A DNA stretch of 25,834 nt from Entrophospora sp. SA101 (GCA_958430865.1 CAUDNR010000589.1:2837-28670), one strand, 5' to 3'. Counted from the stretch's first letter, positions 1-7,278 are shown. Made by a program: numbers and translations. The notes: generated by a model from the sequence alone, not told the origin.

Positions 1-170
1 GTAAAAAAAGCTATTAATCATCACGAAATAGCAGTGAATAAAAGTCTAAAGTACCAGCCCTCTAGGGATACCTTAGGTGATTTTATTTTAAAATATATAT
101 GAATAAGTTATATAATAAATAGATATATTAACCAGATAAATAGATATGTGTATTGCTTTGCAGACACGGT

Positions 171-815
171 CTATACATTACTAACTTGACGCATTTCTTC
201 TCGAACCGCCCATAATAATTTATAATGTTCAGCTAATTGTGAAGCACAGAGACCATCGGGTCTATACATATATTCCAACCATTTTTGAGATATGATATTT
301 ACAGCTCGGATCTTTTTTCCAACTTCTCTTGCACGTTGAATTTTTTTGATAGCATTGGACATCCACAATTCATAACGACGAATCGCATCTTTTTCAAAGT
401 AGGAGTTACTAGCTTCTGATCTACTTTTAAGTTCCATATAGTCTTTATGACTAATATCACAATATGCGTTTCCTGTGCAATTTGTGCTCCAATGTTTATC
501 CATGAAATGACGAAATCCACACTCATAACCACTTCCGATTCTAGAATAAACGAGATTGTTACATGAATAACATATTGCTATACTTACACCTACAGCATGA
601 CCAAGATCGCCTTCCCATAAATATTTCATTTTTCTGGCAATAAGATATCGCTTTTTATCGTCAGTCAAACGATTATTATTCTTATAATTCGTCAACTGAT
701 CCCAAATTCGTTTTATCCAATCAGATGGAGTTTCACCTTTACGGATTACTGGAAATTGACAGTTATCTCTCCATTCAATATTGCTCAAAACTGGACATTT
801 ATCCATATAGACCAT
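171..815 (-). CDS. CCHC zinc-finger-like hypothetical protein (unit 1)
   Basis: An intact 214-residue frame with an ATG start. I do not recognise a named family. A probable zinc site is C82-x2-C85, then H108-x4-C113 (local sequence HWSTNC), with C119 close by; all are kept in the unit 2 paralogue. The C-terminal third is rich in basic and aromatic residues (KIQRAREVGKKIRA, then a W-L-E-x-x-x-RP-x-G-x-C-A block) and looks like an IQ-type or helical basic segment. It may bind nucleic acid, but that is inference. It is divergent from the zinc-ribbon nuclease gene, with 167 bp between the two starts. The unit 2 counterpart matches at roughly half of positions, far less than the neighbouring DNA, so the pair are paralogues rather than recent copies. 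Confidence 0.7.
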   Translation of the reverse strand: MVYMDKCPVLSNIEWRDNCQFPVIRKGETPSDWIKRIWDQLTNYKNNNRLTDDKKRYLIARKMKYLWEGDLGHAVGVSIAICYSCNNLVYSRIGSGYECGFRHFMDKHWSTNCTGNAYCDISHKDYMELKSRSEASNSYFEKDAIRRYELWMSNAIKKIQRAREVGKKIRAVNIISQKWLEYMYRPDGLCASQLAEHYKLLWAVREEMRQVSNV

Positions 816-982
816 ATTTAATGATTAAGATAATGTTAATGTTTTTAGAGATTATGTGATTTATATCGAATTTAAGGATTTAGACCTATTAGATTTAATA
901 ACTATATACTTTAGATATCTGAATTCATTTTTTGTGTAGAATTTGAACAGAAATTTATTTATATAAAACTTTGCTAATCTCA

Positions 983-2251
983 ATGCGATTAAAAATAACC
1001 TTAAATGATGCTTGTAATATTGCCAGAGCTCGTAATGGTTTGTGTCTTTCAGATACATATATTAATATTTCCACACCATTGAGATGGAAATGTTCTAAAG
1101 ATCATGAATGGGATGCTCCACTTGATAGAATAAAATATAGGAATACTTGGTGCCCTGTTTGTGCAGGTCGGCATTCTTTTCATCTTGAAATTGCTAGAAA
1201 GATTGCTATAGATAGAGGTGGATTATGTCTTTCTATCCAATGTACAGCTACCAAGGAATTATTACAGTGGAGATGTTCCAAAGGTCATGAATGGTCAGCA
1301 ACCTACAATAATATTATACACAATAAAAATTGGTGCATAAAATGTTCGCATAGAAAGCCTTGTACTCTTGAAGATGCTATAAAAGTCGCACATACTAGAA
1401 ATGGAAAATGTCTTTCTGAAAAATTTATTAATGGTAAGTCACTATTATTATGGCGCTGTGCTGTAAGTCATGAATGGAATGCTAGTCTTGAGAGTGTAAA
1501 AAATAAAAACACATGGTGTCCACATTGTGTAGGAGGTAGACCCCGATATACTCTTGAAGATGCTAGAAAAATTGCGCATGATAGAAATGGGAAATGTCTT
1601 TCTGAAAAATATATTAATAGCATGACAGCTTTATTGTGGCGTTGTTCTAAAGGGTATGAATGGAATGCAACATTTAATAGTATTAAAAATGCAAATTCAT
1701 GGTGCCCCCATTGTTCTGGACGATACGCCTGTGATATTGATCAAGCCAAGCAAATTGCATTTAGTCAGAATGGCGAGTGTCTCTCTACCTCATATTTTAA
1801 TAACTATTCAAATCTATTATGGAAATGTGTTAAAGGACATATATGGCATGCAACACTTAATTCTATTAAAGATCGAAATACCTGGTGTCCAATTTGTCGA
1901 AATAAATATGAAAATTTATGTCATGAAATTGTTTCTAAATATCTTGGACCGCCATCTAAGATATGTCGTCCTAATTTCTTAAAAACACCAGAACATTCCA
2001 CAGGTTTAGAACTTGATATATTTTATCCTGAATATGGTTTTGCAATTGAAGTACAAGGAGTGCAACATGAAAAATATATTGAATTCTTTCATAATGGTGA
2101 TCCCAATAATTTTATTAAACAGCAAGCACGGGATCAACTCAAGAAAGAATTGTGCGAAGAAAACTGGATTGCTTTAAGATATGTCTGGTATTATGAAGAT
2201 CCATATATAGTTGTTCCAGAACATCTTCGAGAATTGGGTCTTATTAAGTAA
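983..2251 (+). CDS. Five zinc-ribbon repeats fused to a Vsr/DUF559-like PD-(D/E)XK endonuclease domain (unit 1)
   Basis: 422 residues from the ATG at 983; the frame is open 12 bp further up only through a TTG. Residues ~5-320 hold five tandem repeats of 62-65 residues. Each has N-G-x-C-L-S, then W-[RK]-C-x3-H-x-W, then W-C-P-x-C, which gives a CCCC/H treble-clef or zinc-ribbon pattern like the Pfam 'probable zinc-ribbon' family. Repeat 4 has Y for the usual H (KGYEW), and repeat 2 ends WCIKC. The C-terminal ~100 residues resemble the Vsr/DUF559 nuclease fold: D345 (LDIFYPEYG), E356-x-Q358 (AIEVQGVQH), then a basic helix around D384 (ARDQLKKELCEENW). Similar zinc-ribbon plus nuclease fusions are known in bacteria and large DNA viruses. 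DNA binding by the ribbons and cleavage by the C-terminus is inferred. No introns. Eight nucleotide differences from unit 2. Confidence 0.8.
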   Translation: MRLKITLNDACNIARARNGLCLSDTYINISTPLRWKCSKDHEWDAPLDRIKYRNTWCPVCAGRHSFHLEIARKIAIDRGGLCLSIQCTATKELLQWRCSKGHEWSATYNNIIHNKNWCIKCSHRKPCTLEDAIKVAHTRNGKCLSEKFINGKSLLLWRCAVSHEWNASLESVKNKNTWCPHCVGGRPRYTLEDARKIAHDRNGKCLSEKYINSMTALLWRCSKGYEWNATFNSIKNANSWCPHCSGRYACDIDQAKQIAFSQNGECLSTSYFNNYSNLLWKCVKGHIWHATLNSIKDRNTWCPICRNKYENLCHEIVSKYLGPPSKICRPNFLKTPEHSTGLELDIFYPEYGFAIEVQGVQHEKYIEFFHNGDPNNFIKQQARDQLKKELCEENWIALRYVWYYEDPYIVVPEHLRELGLIK

Positions 2252-2504
2252 ATCTAAAACTTTAAATGCTCCATGATTAAGCAATAAAATCTCATGTGCA
2301 CACATTGTTAAATATGTTTTCTATTTTATTTTTCTGACACACACCCACATACACGCATATGCACAGTAAAGATAAGCCTAATATGGGCATTGATAAATAC
2401 AAAAAAAAATAATAAGAACATGAAACAAGTTCAAAGTATTATAGATTGCAGTGCAGTGTCAACAAATAGGATTATTATAAAAACTTTAACACATTACATA
2501 TTCA

Positions 2505-3747
2505 TTATCTTGGCTGACATTTCAAAACTACTCGCTGAATTTCGTAAAGATCAATGGTGAAATTACCATCAAGAATTGCAGGACGAGGATAAGAAACCAG
2601 TGGAACATATCCAATAGCTGGAATAGGTGGGTCATAAAACACATCGCTTATCGGAATGTTGATCTGATATGCTGGATTACCCGGAGCATTACATCCAGTA
2701 GGTTGACTACTACCTTTTTGCACTGTCCCAAAATGCCACTATTTTTTAGACATATACATGTAAATATCGAAAAGATAAAATAAACAGAATCTCTAAACAG
2801 TTTAACATTACTTTTCTGGTTGGTAACCCCTGTCTCCATAATTTAGCCTAATTTTAAAAAGTTTTTTAGAATATCAACTACGAAACTACAATAAAATAGT
2901 CAACAGATACATACCTTCATTGATCGATTAAATCGTCCATGTGTATTTCGTGTAGTTTGCAAATCATAAAGTTTTATTCCTAATACACATCTCACGTACT
3001 GCTGACTCATCCAAAGTTCACACTTATTTTTCAATCCACGGTAACTTTGACTAACTGCAACCTCGCATATAATTCTAGCATGAGAATTCCCCTACAAAAG
3101 TATATGTATTAGAAAATTGCATACAAAACAAATAATGATAATATACACCAAATTCAATGTACCATTGTGTCGCTTGGGGGAGGTCCAAGATTGAGAGGTC
3201 CAGAATTGGGAGGTCTTAGAACGTATGCCTCATCTGGAAGTACTGCAATATCCGGTGCAATCCTAAGTCCATCTGCATTTGGTGAAGGATGAACTATAAA
3301 AAGGATGTAAGATATTAGAAAATCCATAAAAAGTCAAAGATCAAGCAAGCTTGAATTTTCTTACGTGGTTGACCCAAAACGATTATTGGTGGATCAATAA
3401 TAACGCCACCATTTGGAATTTTGAAATAATCTTGCAATAGTGCAACAACGGCTTCATGTACTTGCGTGCACATCTCAATAATAAAAACGTTGCCGTTATT
3501 ATATTCAAGCTTGTACCCAGATAGTTCACGGCTTTCAAGAAATTTGTTGTAGTTTTTTATCGATATATTGGAACCAATCTTAAAAGGTAAACTGCAATTC
3601 ATGTGAGCTAACACTAAGTGGAACTTAAAGTAAAGGATCACAGTTCTATGATAAAATCATATGTTACCTATTCTCCTCTATAGGTTCCTTTGGAAATTTT
3701 GGAAGTCGGAATTGTTCTTGAAGCTTCTTAGTTAAATCACGAAACAT
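2505..3747 (-). CDS. Uma2-like (DUF820-type) restriction-endonuclease-fold protein, six exons (unit 1)
   Basis: Exons on the minus strand, in transcription order: 3747-3668, 3591-3365, 3293-3163, 3091-2915, 2847-2812, 2738-2505. All introns are GT-AG, all phases agree, and the total is 885 nt (294 residues plus stop). The first intron uses a TTGCAG acceptor, joining PIEEN to SLPFKIG. Uma2-like marks: E56 in KLEYNNGN, H73-E in the following helix, D117 in RIAPDIAVLP, E156-V-A and K167/K169 in RGLKNKCELWM. These fit a PD-(D/E)XK core with weak final residues. The C-terminal exon continues as WHFGTVQKG and ends ... LKCQPR. Cleavage is not demonstrated, and fungal Uma2-like families may be regulatory or inactive. 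It is convergent with the zinc-ribbon gene, with a CA-rich 253-bp interval (2252-2504) between. Residues 81-93 are a hypervariable patch relative to unit 2. Confidence 0.7.
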
Positions 3748-3985
3748 TTTGAAAAAAGTTTGAGTAGAAAATATGACGTAGTTTTGTAGAAATAAGTCTC
3801 GAATTATTACATCATTTATAGGTAAAGATAATCGGGTTATCGATCACAAGTCACGAGATATTTGAAAAGTAAACCGGCACGGGATCAAGGAAATCGCGGT
3901 TTAGCACGTGAAAAAAGTAAATGAACATCCATAGATTTATACCGTTAAAACATGGTTGAAACAATGTTGAAGTGTGGTTGGAAAA

Positions 3986-4161
3986 TAGTGTTGGTTGCCA
4001 AAACTATTTTGAAGAGGCGAAAGTCAAAACTAAAATTAAAAGTTATATGTAAAACTAAATCAAAAGTCAATAGTCAAAAATCAAAACTAGTTTCGACTTA
4101 TGGCGAAACCTTTTGACTTTCGCATAGTTGCGAAACTCTCTAATTTTGGAAACCAACACTA
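3986..4161. mobile_element. hAT-like MITE, copy 1 (176 bp)
   Basis: Imperfect 21-bp terminal inverted repeats: TAGTGTTGGTTGCCAAAA at the left, and the right end reads the same inverted with two mismatches. Flanked by a perfect 8-bp target duplication TTGGAAAA (3978-3985 and 4162-4169). The paralogous site in unit 2 (near 18421) has TTGGAAAA once and no insert, so this is a true insertion. Subterminal inverted repeats GCGAAAGTCAAAA (4017-4029) and its complement (4111-4123) give a foldback. No coding capacity. An 8-bp duplication with TAGTG-type ends fits the hAT superfamily. The sequence appears identical to the element at 4390. Confidence 0.92.
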
Positions 4162-4279
4162 TTGGAAAAGCAATAAATTTTACAATAGCGGACTAGTACC
4201 AAGCACATATATCTTAACATAATCATGGATATATGGTTAAAGTATGGTTAAAGTACTGCCAAAATACTTAAGATACACT

Positions 4280-4287
4280 TATAAAAG
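4280..4287 (+). promoter_or_regulatory. TATA-like box of the Myb/SANT-like gene
   Basis: TATAAAAG lies 83-90 bp upstream of the ATG at 4370. It is kept in unit 2 at 18539-18546. Spacing suits a core promoter with a short leader; no start-site data are available. Confidence 0.4.
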
Positions 4288-4339
4288 CAACAAAATCCCA
4301 CCTTCTCGCATTATATTCATTGTCGGGATAAATATCGTA

Positions 4340-4365
4340 GAGGCAAAGCCTCATTGCTCTGCAAT
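4340..4365. repeat. Twin micro-hairpin (26 bp), unit 1
   Basis: Two perfect 5-bp stems, each with a 3-nt loop, abut without a spacer: GAGGC-AAA-GCCTC (4340-4352), then ATTGC-TCT-GCAAT (4353-4365). It sits four bases before the ATG of the Myb/SANT-like gene, in the predicted leader. Its reverse complement has the same layout as the element at 12730 (ATTGC stem, then GAG stem). Confidence 0.7.
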
Positions 4366-4369
4366 AAAA

Positions 4370-5448
4370 ATGGTTGAATGGACTGATACTAGTGTTGGTT
4401 GCCAAAACTATTTTGAAGAGGCGAAAGTCAAAACTAAAATTAAAAGTTATATGTAAAACTAAATCAAAAGTCAATAGTCAAAAATCAAAACTAGTTTCGA
4501 CTTATGGCGAAACCTTTTGACTTTCGCATAGTTGCGAAACTCTCTAATTTTGGAAACCAACACTAACTGATACTCAAATACGTATCCTCATTGATGAGCG
4601 TAGAAATAGAAATGAAGAATATCATAATTTTGGAAGGAATTGAATCAGATTTTGGGATAGCATCGCAACCAGAATTAATCAAGAACATAATACGAGCTTT
4701 AATGTAAAGAAAATTCCCGCCTTCTCAGTCAATGACCTCGAAGCCAGATATATACAGTTAGCAGGTAATCGACCAAATTTTTTTGCTTACATCTTAGCTA
4801 TTATGACTAATAATTTATGTCAATTAGTTGATGTGTGATTATATGGCAGGGAATCGAAGAGCACGAAGAAGTCGAATGGATGCGCAATACTTTGATGAGT
4901 TTCGTACGCATTTTTGGAAGAGGCCTGAAGATGAATTTGATAAAATCCGCAACATTAATAGTTCTAATCGTAGACAACGTAGAATTTGGGGGAATAATAC
5001 ACCCGCACCATCTACTGGGGAAGTTGAACATGAATTAGGTCAAACATTGCCAGATAATCGAAGAAGCCGAAGAACTTCCGTTGATAGTCGAAGAAGTCGT
5101 AGACGGTCAGCATCTCCATCTCCACCCCGTGATGCTATAAACACTAATACAAACAATCCTGGTGTGGAAAATCCTGAACAAAATATTGGCCATTCTGGCT
5201 CTATCGAATCATCATCTCTTCAACCACCACCTTATGAGGCCATAGATGAAGCACAAAATAATTCTTCAGAAATGAATCAGAGCCATGTTGTTTCTAATCG
5301 CGAAGTAGCTGTCTCTGGTAATATACCCTTGTCTCAAAACGACAGTGATGTTAGTATGCATGATGTAGACCCTTCAGGTCATTACTCTGCAATAGGAGAT
5401 AGTCAAACATTTTCTAATATGTATTCGATAAATGAAGAGGTTGGATAG
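4370..5448 (+). pseudogene. Myb/SANT-like (trihelix-type) DNA-binding protein, nonsense-mutated and MITE-interrupted (unit 1)
   Basis: The start reads MVEWTDT and, after the MITE, continues QIRILIDERRNRNEEYHNF, typical of SANT/trihelix domains. A TGA at 4641-4643 stops it where an Arg is expected, and the same TGA is in unit 2. Downstream, FWDSIATRINQEHNTSFN leads to a donor at 4704 (GTAAAG). An acceptor at 4827 (AATTAG) restores phase 0 to LMCDYMAGNRRARRSRM and AQYFDEFRTHFWKRPED. The C-terminal part has RS-like clusters (NRRSRRTS, SRRSRRRS) and a PPPYE motif suited to WW-domain binding. The 4390 MITE cuts codons just after WTDT. The downstream frame can start at ATG 4831 and give 205 residues, so a truncated product is possible. 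That part is identical at protein level in both units, which suggests selection or very recent copying. Confidence 0.65.
4390..4565. mobile_element. hAT-like MITE, copy 2 (176 bp)
   Basis: Same length and, by eye, same sequence as the element at 3986, in the same orientation. Flanked by the perfect 8-bp duplication ACTGATAC (4382-4389 and 4566-4573). Unit 2 has a single ACTGATAC at the matching place, followed directly by TCAAATACG. The insertion lies inside the Myb/SANT-like coding sequence, after the codons for WTDT. Confidence 0.92.
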
Positions 5449-5456
5449 CGGAGCTA
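5446..5456. repeat. Micro-hairpin TAGC-GGA-GCTA at a stop codon (unit 1)
   Basis: A perfect 4-bp stem with 3-nt loop, whose first three bases are the TAG stop of the Myb/SANT-like frame. It is followed by GTGTC, a 30-nt segment, then GACAC and ACATAAATT. The locus at 5608 has the same parts with only TCT between GTGTC and GACAC. Confidence 0.55.
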
Positions 5457-5757
5457 GTGTCTTATTTCTGGAGAAATGACATTCCATGCCTGACACATAA
5501 ATTTTTAGTACTTTGTGCTACAAGCTTTGAGTAATATATTGTGGAACGTACCTTATTTGATCGCTAATATTACTATGATTTCATATTCCGAGATCGCCCA
5601 TAGATAATAGCGGAGCTAGTGTCTCTGACACATAAATTAATTCATACATCCAAAATATTGCCCCGAAATTATTAATTTATTAACCTACAGAACTACTAAC
5701 ATTATAAAAACAAAGCACATTTCCCGTAAATGTACCATTAATCATAAAATTACAGTT
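5449..5757. other. Intergenic region before the RING gene (unit 1)
   Basis: AT-rich leader and trailer between two co-directional genes. The only structure seen is the pair of related micro-hairpin loci at 5446 and 5608, each followed by a GACACATAAATT segment. No coding sequence and no clear TATA; TATAAAAA occurs at about 5702, some 55 bp before the RING start, and may serve. Confidence 0.5.
5608..5631. repeat. Twin micro-hairpin (24 bp), unit 1
   Basis: TAGC-GGA-GCTA (5608-5618) abuts GTGTC-TCT-GACAC (5619-5631). Both stems are perfect and both loops are 3 nt. It is a second, compact version of the locus at 5446. Confidence 0.7.
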
Positions 5758-6813
5758 ATGAGCATTTCATGTCTAAAAACTCTTGCATTAAATATTCTTC
5801 AAAATTGCACTCCCGAAGCTATTGCAAGTGGTATCGAAATTCCCGAACTAGATTCATGCTCAATATGTTATGAAGAAATTTTTTTAAGTCTAATAAAAAA
5901 GCCATTTACAGCTCTACCATGTGGTCATATATTTCATCGTACCTGTCTTGAAAACAGTATCACAAATGGTATAGAAATTTGTCCTGCTCGTTATTGTTCT
6001 AAATCTTTTGAATCGGAGTTGCAGGACGTTGAAGTATCAGAAGTACGATCTTTTTCATCCCAAGATGCTATGAGTATTGATGGATCATTAGAAAATTATT
6101 CTCGACAAAAAACCAACACATTGGAAAATGATCCGTCACACCTAGATACGATCGCAGAAGACCCATCTGATGACAATCGTTCACAAAACAAAGAATCTGA
6201 CATACCTGAAACATCGACTACAAGTACTTTGCCATCCAAACGCGTTAATAAATCTACCACTGTAGATAAATCATCCAGTAAAAAAGCGAAACTGGTTAAG
6301 AAGATAGAATCACCTACATTAAAAAAAAATATCAAAGAATTATCAGCCGATGCTTCTCAGCAAGTCTCTTCGGGAAATACTATCATCTTACAGTCAGAAT
6401 CTGCCCCTATAATAAACAAAGACTCGGTTAATTTTCTTGAATTGTATAATAAGATTACCTACGCTGAAGAAAATAATCAAAAAACGACCCAAGATGTGAT
6501 TCGTTGTTATTACAATTTCGGGAAAGGCCTAACAATATGGTTTGATCATTATCGACAATCTAATAATGAGGATGCATCCAATGCCCTCGTTAATGATAAA
6601 ATTAGGGAACAGACTGTTGATAAAATTACGGAGGTCAATCTTCGAAAAAGAAAGGAAAAGGCTAGGAAAATTTATAAACTTTTTAATAGTGTTGGTGTGG
6701 AGTTGATAGGGCGAGTTCGATCTTTTTCCGCATCAGCTATTTCGAAATTAAGTCTGGATGATATTGATTATATAATAGCAAAAACTTTGAAAGCGAATCG
6801 AAATCTCGTTTAG
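5758..6813 (+). CDS. RING-H2-like protein with a lineage-type C-terminal domain (unit 1, intact)
   Basis: 351 residues from a true ATG. The N-terminal RING-like finger uses C34-x2-C37, C55-x-H57-x2-H60-x2-C63 and C75-x4-C80. The last pair is spaced by four rather than the usual two residues, and Y79 replaces the D found in unit 2. RING fingers usually recruit E2 enzymes for ubiquitin transfer; an E3 role is inferred. Residues ~90-225 are a Ser/Thr/acidic low-complexity linker with a basic cluster (SSKKAKLVKK) that could be a nuclear signal. Residues ~225-351 form a helical domain ending NLRKRKEKARKIYKLF and SFSASAISKLS, shared with the coiled-coil protein at 9885. A UUCG hairpin and AATAAA signal follow the stop. 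Unit 2's copy is frameshifted in the RING. Confidence 0.8.
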   Translation: MSISCLKTLALNILQNCTPEAIASGIEIPELDSCSICYEEIFLSLIKKPFTALPCGHIFHRTCLENSITNGIEICPARYCSKSFESELQDVEVSEVRSFSSQDAMSIDGSLENYSRQKTNTLENDPSHLDTIAEDPSDDNRSQNKESDIPETSTTSTLPSKRVNKSTTVDKSSSKKAKLVKKIESPTLKKNIKELSADASQQVSSGNTIILQSESAPIINKDSVNFLELYNKITYAEENNQKTTQDVIRCYYNFGKGLTIWFDHYRQSNNEDASNALVNDKIREQTVDKITEVNLRKRKEKARKIYKLFNSVGVELIGRVRSFSASAISKLSLDDIDYIIAKTLKANRNLV

Positions 6814-6842
6814 GGGTTGAGAAATATGTCTTACTGCGCCAC

Positions 6843-6860
6843 TGTGAACTTCGGTTCACA
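6843..6860 (+). promoter_or_regulatory. 3' UTR stem-loop with UUCG tetraloop
   Basis: TGTGAAC-TTCG-GTTCACA is a perfect 7-bp stem closed by a C-UUCG-G tetraloop, an unusually stable RNA fold. It lies 30 bases after the RING stop and just before the poly(A) signal. Identical in unit 2 at 20920-20937. A role in mRNA stability or 3' end formation is inferred. Confidence 0.5.
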
Positions 6861-6877
6861 CCTATTTATGCAAAAAT

Positions 6878-6883
6878 AATAAA
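6878..6883 (+). terminator. Poly(A) signal of the RING gene
   Basis: AATAAA, 65 bases after the stop codon, in an A/T-rich context. Kept in unit 2 at 20955-20960. Confidence 0.5.
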
Positions 6884-7049
6884 GATTTATAAAAAAAACT
6901 TTTGTTGATTTGCATTTTTAGTAAGAATATCCATACCGATATCTGATGCGTCTGACTTCTTTGATACATCCACTTTGAATATTATCATCACATCGCCATA
7001 AACGAAAAAAGTCACATTATTTTTATTGCAGAGCAGGCCATTGGGCGAT

Positions 7050-7075
7050 GAATCGAAGATTCGAGACTCTGTCTC
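7050..7075. repeat. Twin micro-hairpin (26 bp), unit 1
   Basis: GAATC-GAA-GATTC (7050-7062) is followed directly by GAGAC-TCT-GTCTC (7063-7075). Two perfect 5-bp stems with 3-nt loops. Kept in unit 2 at 21127-21152. Confidence 0.7.
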
Positions 7076-7093
7076 TTCTATGAATCATGGCAC

Positions 7094-7246
7094 TTATGTA
7101 CCTGTTGTATGCGCTTTAAGTCTTTCATTTAATCCATGGCCCTGATCTTCTGCGATCCACTTTTTCAAGTATATAAGTGTATACTTACCTCCAATAAATT
7201 CCCTGACCGTAACTTCTTCGTGAAAATTAAAAGGAAGTTCATACAT
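7094..7246 (-). CDS. Possible short protein or exon remnant (50 codons, unit 1)
   Basis: An ATG-led frame beginning MYELPFNFHEEVTVREFIGG, with coding-like composition amid AT-rich spacer. The GG is followed by GTAAGT, an excellent donor, so it may instead be an exon of a larger or decayed minus-strand gene whose other exons I cannot place. The frame is unchanged in unit 2 (21171-21323), but so is the surrounding DNA. Family not recognised. Confidence 0.25.
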   Translation of the reverse strand: MYELPFNFHEEVTVREFIGGKYTLIYLKKWIAEDQGHGLNERLKAHTTGT

Positions 7247-7278
7247 ATATTTTACGGGATCTTACTATGCCTTGGTAT

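Larger units (their letters stand above)
3748..4369. other. Intergenic region between Uma2-like and Myb/SANT-like genes (unit 1)
   Basis: This interval separates two divergent genes. It holds a 19-bp segment absent from unit 2 (3825-3843, containing the hairpin GATAA-TCGGG-TTATC), a CACGTG box (3905-3910), the first MITE, an 11-bp tandem pair (ATGGTTAAAGT twice, 4233-4254), a TATA-like sequence at 4280 and a twin micro-hairpin at 4340. No coding sequence is convincing. Confidence 0.6.

Noticed and set aside
971..982. Upstream extension of the zinc-ribbon nuclease to a TTG
   Set aside because: A eukaryotic nuclear gene should start at ATG; 983 is the first. The same reasoning moves the coiled-coil gene start from 9795 to 9885 and shows the LRR frame in unit 1 is open to the gap rather than starting at the TTG at 13381.
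3315..3364. Open frame reading on past GQP into RKKIQACLIFDF
   Set aside because: This is intron sequence: a GTAAG donor at 3364 and a TATAG acceptor at 3294 join to the conserved APDIAVLP exon.
3646..3667. A 22-nt first intron in the Uma2-like gene
   Set aside because: It keeps the frame but is shorter than any usual fungal intron. The 76-nt alternative (3592-3667) has a TTGCAG acceptor, keeps phase and gives a smoother protein.
4807..5038. Minus-strand and second plus-strand frames over the Myb/SANT-like gene
   Set aside because: Shadows of the real frame; they repeat in unit 2 only because the DNA is unchanged.
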